Origin: Acidobacteriota bacterium | Lineage (GTDB): Bacteria > Planctomycetota > Phycisphaerae > WQYP01 > JAJZKJ01 | DNA: 5,584 bases | Direction of reading: 5' to 3' | NCBI GenBank assembly: GCA_021804195.1 | Contig: JAJZKJ010000176.1 | Coordinates: 1 to 5,584, forward strand | Part shown: positions 1 through 5,584 of the stretch, in pieces | Position numbering within the stretch: the first letter of the stretch is position 1 | How the letters are laid out: the number at the start of each line of letters is the position of its first letter | Made by a program: the position numbers and the translations under genes | Notes under the pieces: generated by a model | The model's input: the letters and a program-made list of their open reading frames with translations, nothing else | Database searches by the model: none | Told to the model about the DNA's origin: nothing

Positions 1-279
<279 letters not shown>

Positions 280-283
<4 letters not shown>

Positions 284-348
284 TTGTGAGTCGCTCCGCA
301 TTCCTCATGTACATCCATGTACATTCCGGATGCTCCGCTCCTCACGCC
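280..348. repeat. Nested imperfect palindrome in the gltX leader
   Basis: Three sets of complementary arms are nested here. The outer arms are GGC (280-282) plus GTGAG (286-290) against CTCACGCC (341-348), with a 3-nt bulge. The middle arms are GCATTCC (298-304) against GGATGC (328-333), with one bulged T. The inner pair is two copies of the self-complementary octamer ATGTACAT (307-314 and 317-324), two bases apart. Single-stranded DNA or the transcript could fold into one long hairpin. No open reading frame with a recognisable product covers it. It could be a REP/BIME-like element or a structured 5' leader of gltX; the sequence alone does not decide. Confidence 0.6.
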
Positions 349-391
349 TTGCTCTGCTTGCTTCTCCCTTCGCCTCAGCTTCGATGCAAAA

Positions 392-422
392 TGTGCGAAG
401 GGATTAGCTTCGCATAGCGGCG
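392..422. repeat. 31-bp direct repeat, copy 2, with stem-loop
   Basis: This is a perfect copy of 253-283, offset by 139 bp. The stem is 394-400 with 408-414. An alternative perfect 8-bp pairing exists between CCCTTCGC (366-373) and GCGAAGGG (395-402). The copy lies 13 bp past the stop codon of the upstream minus-strand gene, so its hairpin could also protect or end that transcript. It lacks the T-tract of a classical intrinsic terminator. Confidence 0.85.
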
Positions 423-435
423 GTCCGACGCCGGG

Positions 436-714
436 TTATTTTAATTTTCCATTATGATGCTGATCCAATGCACGCAAGATTTTGATGGTCCGCGCGATAT
501 GGCCGCGCCGGGCGCGCAACTCACTGATGGCGCCGGAAAAATAATTTTGCCGCAGCCGGCCGTGACTTAGCTCCAATAATGCGCCGGGGCGATACCCGCC
601 ATTTAATGGAATTTCCGGCAGATCCGAAAGATCCACCGGACGGGCACGCAAGGCCTGGATCTGCCCGGGGGTAAGGCGAGGCAAATGTGCCGGGTTGAGT
701 TGAAATTTAACCAT
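436..714 (-). CDS. Putative antitoxin partner of BrnT (atypical BrnA-like)
   Basis: This gene encodes a 92-residue protein of unproven function. Its position is that of a BrnA antitoxin: immediately downstream of brnT on the same strand, with an 8-bp overlap (ATGGTTAA) that implies coupled translation. Residues 14-37, with LTPGQIQALRARP followed by DLSDLPEIP, resemble the N-terminal 'LTxEQ...ALxAxPD...DTSDIPE' stretch common in BrnA proteins. The rest does not fit: BrnA normally ends in a ribbon-helix-helix DNA-binding domain (an 'ITLRLDADVLAWF'-like stretch), and none is seen. Instead the C-terminus is a basic, probably helical segment (SELRARRGHIARTIKILRAL). I checked one alternative reading frame around the change of similarity and it stops quickly, so a simple frameshift does not explain it. 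I infer an antitoxin from context; it may be a divergent or replaced partner without autoregulation. No signal peptide or membrane segment is present. Confidence 0.6.
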   Translation of the reverse strand: MVKFQLNPAHLPRLTPGQIQALRARPVDLSDLPEIPLNGGYRPGALLELSHGRLRQNYFSGAISELRARRGHIARTIKILRALDQHHNGKLK

Positions 715-967
715 GCCAGTATTTTTGACGTTCTTTAAGCGTGGCCTTTCTGGCGGAAATGATGCGATATACTTCGTTACGAATAGTATAAACCACAGTG
801 ATTTCGACCCCTTGAACTAAAGCTACCGTTAACCAACGATCTTCTTCACCAGCCTCAAATTCTTCCCAACGATCCGGATCGAAAAAAACCTGGATCGCGA
901 TTGCAAACGACAGATGATGTTTTCTTAAATTACTTGCAGCTTTGTCAGGATCCCACTCAAATTCCAT
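707..967 (-). CDS. brnT: BrnT-family ribonuclease toxin
   Basis: This 86-residue protein matches the BrnT family (PF04365) of type II toxin-antitoxin systems. These are RelE-like-fold ribonucleases that inhibit translation and are neutralised by BrnA. Family hallmarks are visible in order: FEWDPDKAASNLRKHHLSF at residues 3-21, an FFDPDRWE segment near 28-35, GEEDRW at 40-45, a VVYTIR strand at 58-63, and the C-terminal signature RIISARKATLKERQKYW at 68-84. The length is typical of the family and no conserved block is missing, so the toxin looks intact. The ATG at 967 is the natural start, with a weak AGGG upstream. The gene begins 21 bp after the stop of the radical SAM gene and overlaps the next gene by 8 bp. 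Base composition is far more AT-rich than its neighbours (101 G+C in the 240 bases 721-960 by hand count), which suggests horizontal acquisition. Confidence 0.9.
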   Translation of the reverse strand: MEFEWDPDKAASNLRKHHLSFAIAIQVFFDPDRWEEFEAGEEDRWLTVALVQGVEITVVYTIRNEVYRIISARKATLKERQKYWHG

Positions 968-988
968 GCCCTACGCCGATCCGGCCGT

Positions 989-2626
989 TTACCGCACCAT
1001 GGCCGCGATTTCGTGACCCAGGCCCTCGGAGGCCACGCCCGGGCTTTCCGGCACCCGCTCGCGGTCCTGCCAGGCGGGCACGTCGAGGTTATAGAAATGC
1101 TCGGCGGTGGCGTGCTCGAGGCGCGTGGCAAAGTCATGCTGGTCAATCTGCAGGAGCAGGGCGGCGACCGGAATGCGCCCCGACCAGACGTGCGGCTTCA
1201 TGCCGTCTAAAAACGCCAGGCTGCCGGCATCGCCCAGGTGCTTCAGGCTCCAGCGCAGCTTGTGGAAGGCCGCCCGCTCGAGCATTTTCGACATTTGCAG
1301 CTTGGGCTTGCGCACCGGGTTTTCGACGTAAACCGCCAGCATGCGCTTACTGATATTGGCGTAGTCGAAGGTGCGCTGGACCAGATCCACAAAGCCCTGC
1401 TGCAGCTCGATGGGCCTCATCTTCATGGGCACGAAGACGGTGTGGTGGGCGTCATAGAGCTTGGGCTTGACGGTGAGGATCCGGCCCTGCTCCATGAAGC
1501 GCTTCCACTGCCGGGCGGTGGGCGTGAGGATGTTGAAATAGGGGTAGAGCAGGTTGACGCGGTCGAAAAACTCGTAGGTCTGCTCGAAGGCGCGCGGGGT
1601 GTCGGTATCGGTGCCGAAGATGAAGCTGCCGATGACCTCCATGCCGTGCTCGCGCATTTTCCGCACCGCCTCGTCGTAGCTGAAGGCGATGTTGTGGAGC
1701 TTGTTGTAGGCGCGCAGGGTTTCCTTATCCTGGCTTTCGAGACCCATGAAGATGTTGTAAAAACCGGCTTCCTCGAGCAGCGCCAGCGCCTCTTTATCCT
1801 TATGGACGTTGATGGTCATCTGCGAGCCGAAGACGGGGGTGAATTTGGGATACTTGTTGTTGAGCCTGATGATGCCGCGCAGCAATTCCTTCAGAGTGCG
1901 GGGATGGCCGAAGATATTGTCGTCCACGAAAAAGATGGGACGGCAGAAGACGCGGCCCAGCCAGTCGTTCTTATAGATGACTTCCAGCTCGGCGCAGAGA
2001 TTCTCGGGGGTCTTGTAGCGCATGTCGTGCCCGAGCATCTGCACGATGGAACAGAAGTCGCAGTCGAAGGGACAGCCGCGGCTGGCCTGCAGGGTGAGCG
2101 AGACGTGCTGCATCCAGTCGCGCCGCCGCACCCGGGGCAGATGCCGGATTTTGCTCATTTCGGTCTTCGTGGTCTGGGCGTAGATGGGCTTGAGCCGGCC
2201 GTCGCGCGCATCCTGCAGCATGTCTTCCCAGAGATATTCGGCCTCGCTGACGCAGATGGCATCGCAGTGCTGGAGCGTGTTCTGCGGAATCATGTAGGGG
2301 TGATAGCCGCCCATCACCACCTTGACGCCGCGTTTGCGAAAACGGTCGGCGATCTGATAGGCGCGGGTGGCGTTGGTCACCATGACGGTCATGGCGACGA
2401 GATCCACTTTGGCGTCGAAGTCAATGTCGCGCAGGTTTTCGTTGACGATGTCGAGCTCGACCCAGTCGGGCGTGAGCGCGGCCAGGGTTTCGATGCCGTT
2501 GAACATCAGCCCATAGCTGCGCACCGGCAGCGGCCAGCAGACCAACTGGTGGATGCGTTCCTGGCTGAACTGGGTGCGCAGCCGGGACTGGGGATCGCGT
2601 TTGGGGTAAATGAGCAGTACGCGCAT
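989..2626 (-). CDS. B12-binding radical SAM protein, substrate unknown
   Basis: This 545-residue cytoplasmic enzyme has the architecture of class B cobalamin-dependent radical SAM enzymes. Residues 1 to about 150 form the cobalamin-binding Rossmann-like domain: MRVLLIYPKRD, then DLVAMTVMVTN at 75-85 and VVMGGYHPYMIP at 103-114. The radical SAM core follows with SRGCPFDCDFCS, where C185, C189 and C192 form the CxxxCxxC motif that holds the 4Fe-4S cluster. FFVDDNIFG (about 232-240), GLES (about 295-298) and GSFIFGTDTDTP (about 333-344) are typical of the hopanoid-methylase-like (HpnP/DUF4070-type) branch. The C-terminal region has no cysteine, so no auxiliary iron-sulfur cluster is expected there. 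I start it at the ATG at 2626; a longer frame to 2791 adds 55 residues unlike the family and would overlap the divergent gene. The substrate cannot be read from the sequence. Methylation or another radical reaction on a lipid or natural product is plausible. Confidence 0.85.
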   Translation of the reverse strand: MRVLLIYPKRDPQSRLRTQFSQERIHQLVCWPLPVRSYGLMFNGIETLAALTPDWVELDIVNENLRDIDFDAKVDLVAMTVMVTNATRAYQIADRFRKRGVKVVMGGYHPYMIPQNTLQHCDAICVSEAEYLWEDMLQDARDGRLKPIYAQTTKTEMSKIRHLPRVRRRDWMQHVSLTLQASRGCPFDCDFCSIVQMLGHDMRYKTPENLCAELEVIYKNDWLGRVFCRPIFFVDDNIFGHPRTLKELLRGIIRLNNKYPKFTPVFGSQMTINVHKDKEALALLEEAGFYNIFMGLESQDKETLRAYNKLHNIAFSYDEAVRKMREHGMEVIGSFIFGTDTDTPRAFEQTYEFFDRVNLLYPYFNILTPTARQWKRFMEQGRILTVKPKLYDAHHTVFVPMKMRPIELQQGFVDLVQRTFDYANISKRMLAVYVENPVRKPKLQMSKMLERAAFHKLRWSLKHLGDAGSLAFLDGMKPHVWSGRIPVAALLLQIDQHDFATRLEHATAEHFYNLDVPAWQDRERVPESPGVASEGLGHEIAAMVR

Positions 2627-2783
2627 GGGTTGAGAAGCCCCTATTCGGGCTGATACTAGAGCATACAATGGCCACGGCGCGAAAGATAGCGGAAAGCTAA
2701 GGAAGTGAAGAATGAAGAGGCAAGGTGCAACGTTATGAAGCCGCACGCTTTCAAAACCAGGATTTTCCGGGTATTTTGAAAAA
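2627..2783. promoter_or_regulatory. Divergent intergenic region with 8-bp inverted repeat
   Basis: These 157 bases separate the radical SAM gene (minus) from the DUF1697 pseudogene (plus) and must hold the promoter or promoters for both. I cannot assign a convincing -35/-10 pair. A perfect 8-bp inverted repeat, TTTCAAAA (2749-2756) and TTTTGAAA (2774-2781), sits directly before the ATG at 2784 with 17 bases between its arms. It could be an operator or a leader hairpin. Neither gene has a strong Shine-Dalgarno sequence; the best on the minus strand is AGGGG, 11 nt before the ATG at 2626. Confidence 0.4.
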
Positions 2784-3187
2784 ATGGCCATTTATATCGC
2801 ACTGCTGCGCGGAATCAACGTGGTGGGCGCAAATCAACTGGCGATGAAGGATCTGGCCGCGCTGTGCGGCGACTGCGGATTCCGGAAAACGCGCACGTGG
2901 ATTCAGAGCGGCAACGCGATCTTCGAGTCGAATTTAAAAGAAGATGCCATCAAGCGAACACTGGAAAAGGCGCTGGCCGCGAAGATGAATCAACCGATTG
3001 CTGTGATGGTGCGGACTCCGGCGGAGATGCGGGCGGCGCTGGAAGGAAATCCGTTCCCCGGCAAAGAGGGGAGCAAAGTGGCTGTCCTGTTCCTGGCGGG
3101 CGCGCCCCCGGCGGAGAAACTGGACGGACTGACCGGGCCGGGAGGCGAACAGGTAAGGACCGGAAGACGGGAAATTTATATTTACTA

Positions 3188-3341
3188 GAGCCTGTCTCAT
3201 AAAGCCGTGTGGGTTAAAGTTCACGCAATGCATGCGGCTTTTCTTTCGCTCACAATTCCGCCAAATACGCGGAATTGTTTCGCTGGAAAAGCCGCAAATC
3301 TGCCCTGATTTGATGGCCCGCACCATTTATGAGACAGGCTC
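3188..3341. mobile_element. 154-bp MITE with 16-bp perfect terminal inverted repeats
   Basis: The element starts GAGCCTGTCTCATAAA (3188-3203) and ends with its exact reverse complement TTTATGAGACAGGCTC (3326-3341). It is flanked by TA on both sides (3186-3187 and 3342-3343). Because the interrupted gene can be rebuilt by removing the element plus one TA, the TA is a genuine target-site duplication. It has no room for a transposase, so it must have been mobilised in trans. TA duplication is the rule for IS630/Tc1-mariner elements; GAG ends together with short TA- or TNA-type duplications also occur in IS5-family subgroups. I cannot choose the parent family from this copy alone. Confidence 0.9.
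3233..3296. repeat. Nested hairpin inside the MITE
   Basis: Two perfect inverted repeats are nested here. The outer arms are TGCGGCTTTTC (3233-3243) and GAAAAGCCGCA (3286-3296). The inner arms are ACAATTCCGC (3252-3261) and GCGGAATTGT (3269-3278) around a 7-nt loop. With the terminal repeats, most of the element can fold back on itself. A further AAAGCCG at 3201-3207 could compete for the CGGCTTT at 3235-3241. Confidence 0.85.
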
Positions 3342-3454
3342 TACCCCGAAGGACAGGGACGTTCGAAGTTCAAACTTCCCGTGAAAGAACCCGGCACGAT
3401 ACGGAACATCAACACCGTGACGAAACTGACGGAGCTGAGCGGCGGCGCATAAGA

Positions 3455-3471
3455 GCAGTCCGGAGGACTGC
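3455..3471. terminator. Perfect hairpin between convergent genes
   Basis: GCAGTCC (3455-3461) and GGACTGC (3465-3471) form a 7-bp stem with a GGA loop. It lies 2 bp past the DUF1697 stop and 27 bp past the otsB stop, where a bidirectional terminator would be useful. There is no T-tract on either side, so it may instead be a palindromic genomic repeat or a mark for transcript-end processing. Confidence 0.4.
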
Positions 3472-3498
3472 GGTCCCAGGCTACGGTCCGGTTGCAAC

Positions 3499-4347
3499 TT
3501 AAATCTTTGCCCGCTCCAGAGGATGGGCATGGGAGTTTCTTTCCGAATGCAGGCGCAGCCGGGCGATGACGCGCAGCGCCCGCGCAACTTCTTCCGGGCC
3601 GCGCAGCCAATAGGCGGCACGCGTATCGAAATCAGCTTCGATGATGGGCGTATCGGGCAACGTGGCGGGCGCAATATGGACGCCGATGAGCCAGTCGGGC
3701 GGCAGGGAAAAAACGGTTTCATCGGTCTGATCATCGCCAAAATACACCACCTGATCGGCATTGAGATGGCTGCGCAGCAACTCAATGGCCTGGCCTTTGG
3801 TATGAGCCTCCGGACAGAACAGCTCGACCAGGCATTTGCCGGGCATGAGATTGAGGTTGTATTCGCGGGCGATCTGCGCGGCCAGAGCCTCGACCCGGGG
3901 GGCAAAATGCGGCGCCTGACGATAGTGCAGGGCGCAGGCCGAAGTTTTCGGGTCCACGATGACTCCGGGCCAGGCCTGGGCGCGGGATTCGATCTGGCGC
4001 AGGGCGGCCGGCGGGAAGTCCGGAGCGGACCAGGCGAGAAGCGGCCGGCGGGGCGGAGCGGCGATTTCGTTGCCATGGCTGCCGATCAGCCAGAGCTGGT
4101 CCACCGGGCAGCGGGAACGCACATCGGCGAGCCCGCGGCCGCTCACGACGGCGGCCGCGACGCCGGAACGGTAGCGGGCGAGGATGGATAAGGCGCGCAG
4201 GCCGCCGGGCAAAACCCGCGCCGCCCAGGGATCGGGGACGATGGGGGCCAGGGTGCCGTCGAAGTCACAGGCGACGAGCAGGGAGGGAGAGCGGCGCAGC
4301 CGCTCACGCCATGCCGCCGCCGGAGTTTTCAGGAAATGCGGAACCAT
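3499..4347 (-). CDS. otsB: Trehalose-6-phosphate phosphatase
   Basis: This enzyme removes the phosphate from trehalose 6-phosphate to release trehalose, the second step of the OtsAB pathway, in the cytoplasm. The 282-residue protein is a HAD-superfamily phosphatase. Motif I is CDFDGTLAPI, with the nucleophile and acid-base aspartates D28 and D30. Motif II is VSGR at 68-71. GSHGNE at 89-94 and KTSACALHYR at 134-143 are trehalose-phosphatase signatures of the substrate cap region. The motif III lysine is probably K184 in TKGQA, and the Mg-binding GDDQTDE lies at 204-210. Length is normal and no key residue is missing. I start at the ATG at 4347, giving 27 residues before D28; the open frame runs back to 4605, but that extension only reads otsA in another frame. 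The start lies inside the end of otsA (44-bp overlap) and has no visible ribosome-binding site, so translation probably depends on ribosomes finishing otsA. Confidence 0.93.
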   Translation of the reverse strand: MVPHFLKTPAAAWRERLRRSPSLLVACDFDGTLAPIVPDPWAARVLPGGLRALSILARYRSGVAAAVVSGRGLADVRSRCPVDQLWLIGSHGNEIAAPPRRPLLAWSAPDFPPAALRQIESRAQAWPGVIVDPKTSACALHYRQAPHFAPRVEALAAQIAREYNLNLMPGKCLVELFCPEAHTKGQAIELLRSHLNADQVVYFGDDQTDETVFSLPPDWLIGVHIAPATLPDTPIIEADFDTRAAYWLRGPEEVARALRVIARLRLHSERNSHAHPLERAKI

Positions 4348-5584
4348 GGTTGTCGAAATAATGCTGGCGCAGGGCGCGCAGGATATCGGCGGCCCAGGCG
4401 CCAATATCATATTGCAGCACGCGCCAGCGCAGCCGCCGCAGACGCTCGCGCCGCTGCTCAAGAGGCATTTCGAGGCCGGCGGCGATCTTATCGGCGAAAT
4501 CGTCAATGGCGTAGGGGTTGAGCAGAACGGCTTCGCGGAACTCGCGCGCCGCGCCGGTGTATTCGCTGAGCAGCAGCACCGCGTCATCGCGGGCGGCGGC
4601 GGCAAACTCCTTGGCCACGAGATTCATGCCGTCGTGCAGCGAGCTGACGATGAGGGCGTCGGCGGCGAGATACCAGTTCCAGACCTGGCGGGGCTCGACG
4701 TACTGATGGAGCGGCAGCACGGGCTTCCAGTCGCTGGTGCCCCAGCGGCGGTTGATTTCCGCGACTAAGTGATCCACCTCGGCGGCATAGTCGTGGTAGG
4801 CGCGCACATCGGTGCGGCTGGGCGTGGCGATCTGGACAAAGCTGACGCGATCTCGCCATTGGGGGTGGCGCTCGAACAAACGCTGGATGGCTTCCAGACG
4901 CTCGCGAATGCCCTTGGAGTAGTCCATGCGCTCGACGGTGAGCACCAATTGGCGGCCGCGCGCATAGCGCTCGCGCAGCTCGCGGACGGATTGCTGGGCG
5001 GCGCTGGTGGTGACACTGGCAATGATCGCCTGGGCATCCACGCTGATGGGAAAGGCGCCGATTTTGGTGAGGCCGCCGGCGGCGCCGGGACGGGAGACCA
5101 GGTTGTGCTCGCGGTCAATGCGCACGGCCAGCTCGCGGTCGAGCGTCTCCATAAAATTCATGCCGTGGTAGGAGAGATGAAAGCCGAGCAGATCGTTGCC
5201 GAGCATGCCTTCGAGCAGCTCGCGGCGCCAGGGACAGATGCGGAAGGCTTCGGGATTGGGCCAGGGAATATGCCAGAACTGCGCGATAAGCGCCCGCGGA
5301 CAGCGGGCGCGGACCATTTGCGGCGCCAGGGCGAGATGAAAATCCTGGATAAAGACGGTGGCCGGCTCGCCGCCGATTTCCTCGGCCACCGCCTGGGCAA
5401 AGATTTCATTGACGGCCTGATAGGCGCGCCACCATTTTTCCTCGAAGCGGGGCTGATGATAGGCGATATGGCACAGCGGCCAGAGACTGGAGTTGGCGAA
5501 GCCGGTGTAGAAGTCTTCGCGCAGCGAGGGCGGCAGGGTCAAGCGCCGCAGACGGTAGGGCGAATCAGGCGGAGGGTCACGCAC
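4304..5584 (-). CDS. otsA: Trehalose-6-phosphate synthase (5' end beyond window)
   Basis: This GT20-family glycosyltransferase transfers glucose from a nucleotide-glucose (usually UDP-glucose) to glucose 6-phosphate, giving trehalose 6-phosphate. The last 426 codons are present. From memory of E. coli OtsA, roughly the first 65-100 residues, including the glycine-rich N-terminal substrate loop, lie outside. Numbering from the first codon at the right edge: NSSLWPLCH at 31-39, QDFHLALAP at 80-88, [10 protein letters not shown] at 105-114, GNDLLGFH at 129-136, the sugar-phosphate/nucleotide-binding VERMDYSKG at 217-225, and [13 protein letters not shown] at 315-327. In that last motif many family members have R where this has H317. 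[10 protein letters not shown] follows. The stop TGA is at 4304-4306. It overlaps otsB by 44 bp, forming the classical otsAB pair. Glucosylglycerol-phosphate synthase is a GT20 relative with similar motifs, but the neighbouring trehalose-type phosphatase favours trehalose. The pathway typically serves osmotic or desiccation tolerance. Confidence 0.93.
   Translation of the reverse strand: MRDPPPDSPYRLRRLTLPPSLREDFYTGFANSSLWPLCHIAYHQPRFEEKWWRAYQAVNEIFAQAVAEEIGGEPATVFIQDFHLALAPQMVRARCPRALIAQFWHIPWPNPEAFRICPWRRELLEGMLGNDLLGFHLSYHGMNFMETLDRELAVRIDREHNLVSRPGAAGGLTKIGAFPISVDAQAIIASVTTSAAQQSVRELRERYARGRQLVLTVERMDYSKGIRERLEAIQRLFERHPQWRDRVSFVQIATPSRTDVRAYHDYAAEVDHLVAEINRRWGTSDWKPVLPLHQYVEPRQVWNWYLAADALIVSSLHDGMNLVAKEFAAAARDDAVLLLSEYTGAAREFREAVLLNPYAIDDFADKIAAGLEMPLEQRRERLRRLRWRVLQYDIGAWAADILRALRQHYFDNHGSAFPENSGGGMA

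Larger units (their letters stand above)
2784..3452 (+). pseudogene. DUF1697-family gene disrupted by a MITE insertion
   Basis: The intact 5' part (134 codons) begins MAIYIALLRGINVVGANQLA and contains WIQSGNAIFES near residues 39-49, both hallmarks of the DUF1697 family (about 180 residues, function unknown). The frame ends at a TAG at 3186-3188, just after GRREIYIY. After the inserted element the same protein resumes at 3342: YPEGQGRSKFK, then TIRNINTVTKLTEL, then a TAA at 3450-3452. This is the expected DUF1697 C-terminus ('P.G.GRSKL ... TRNWNTV.KL.EL'). Removing the insertion and one TA restores an unbroken 170-codon frame. The stop is created at the junction: TA from the target plus G, the first base of the element. 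As it stands the gene would give a protein lacking its last 36 residues. No other frame damage is visible, which suggests a recent event. It faces otsB convergently. Confidence 0.92.

Noticed and set aside
989..2626. Naming the radical SAM gene hpnP
   Set aside because: Motif similarity to hopanoid C-2 methylase is partial and there are no hopanoid genes in the window; function in this superfamily cannot be assigned from motifs alone.
1238..2653. 471-codon open frame on the plus strand
   Set aside because: It lies antisense to the radical SAM gene, whose motifs are unambiguous. The long frame is a GC-bias shadow and its translation resembles no family.
2627..2791. 55-residue N-terminal extension of the radical SAM protein
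   Set aside because: The extension shows no family features, overlaps the start of the divergent DUF1697 gene, and the family typically begins at MRVLLIYPK.
2934..3326. 130-codon minus-strand frame crossing the DUF1697 gene into the MITE
   Set aside because: It is antisense to DUF1697 coding sequence and its first part reads the element's inverted repeats; no recognisable domain.
3188..3341. Autonomous insertion sequence or small RNA gene
   Set aside because: 154 bp cannot encode a transposase, and no promoter-like sequence or T-tract terminator is visible to support an independent RNA gene.
4348..4605. 86-residue extension of otsB
   Set aside because: It is the antitypical proline/cysteine-rich reading of otsA in another frame; OtsB proteins usually start 10-30 residues before DFDGT.

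Overview
The window is a gene-dense, mostly high-GC stretch of bacterial chromosome. The gene mix fits a soil- or sediment-type bacterium: a GluRS of the '[11 protein letters not shown]' type, a cobalamin-dependent radical SAM protein related to the hopanoid-methylase group, and an otsA-otsB trehalose operon. Acidobacteriota is my best guess from this combination, but no rRNA or other decisive marker is present, so that is only an inference.

Layout from left to right. (i) 1-246, minus: the first 82 codons of glutamyl-tRNA synthetase (gltX), running off the left edge. (ii) 247-435: a non-coding, repeat-rich spacer with a perfect 31-bp direct repeat (253-283 and 392-422). Each copy carries a 7-bp stem-loop, and the copies flank a nested imperfect palindrome (280-348). 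(iii) 436-967, minus: an AT-rich island holding a BrnT-type toxin gene and, overlapping it by 8 bp, a small partner gene in the antitoxin position. The partner resembles BrnA only in its N-terminal part and lacks the usual ribbon-helix-helix. (iv) 989-2626, minus: a 545-residue B12-binding radical SAM enzyme of unknown substrate. (v) 2627-2783: a divergent intergenic region. (vi) 2784-3452, plus: a DUF1697-family gene broken by a 154-bp insertion at 3188-3341 that has the structure of a miniature inverted-repeat transposable element (MITE). (vii) 3453-3498: a short convergent spacer with a perfect hairpin. (viii) 3499-5584, minus: otsB (trehalose-6-phosphate phosphatase) preceded by and overlapping otsA (trehalose-6-phosphate synthase), whose 5' end lies beyond the right edge.

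How the genes work together. otsA and otsB form a two-step trehalose pathway and are probably translationally coupled. The radical SAM gene, brnT and its partner lie on one strand with 21 bp or less between them, so they may share a transcript, although the sharp base-composition change suggests the toxin pair arrived separately. The clearest event in the window is the MITE insertion. Removing the element and one copy of the TA target duplication restores an uninterrupted 170-codon DUF1697 frame. I saw no tRNA, rRNA, CRISPR array or autonomous transposase.
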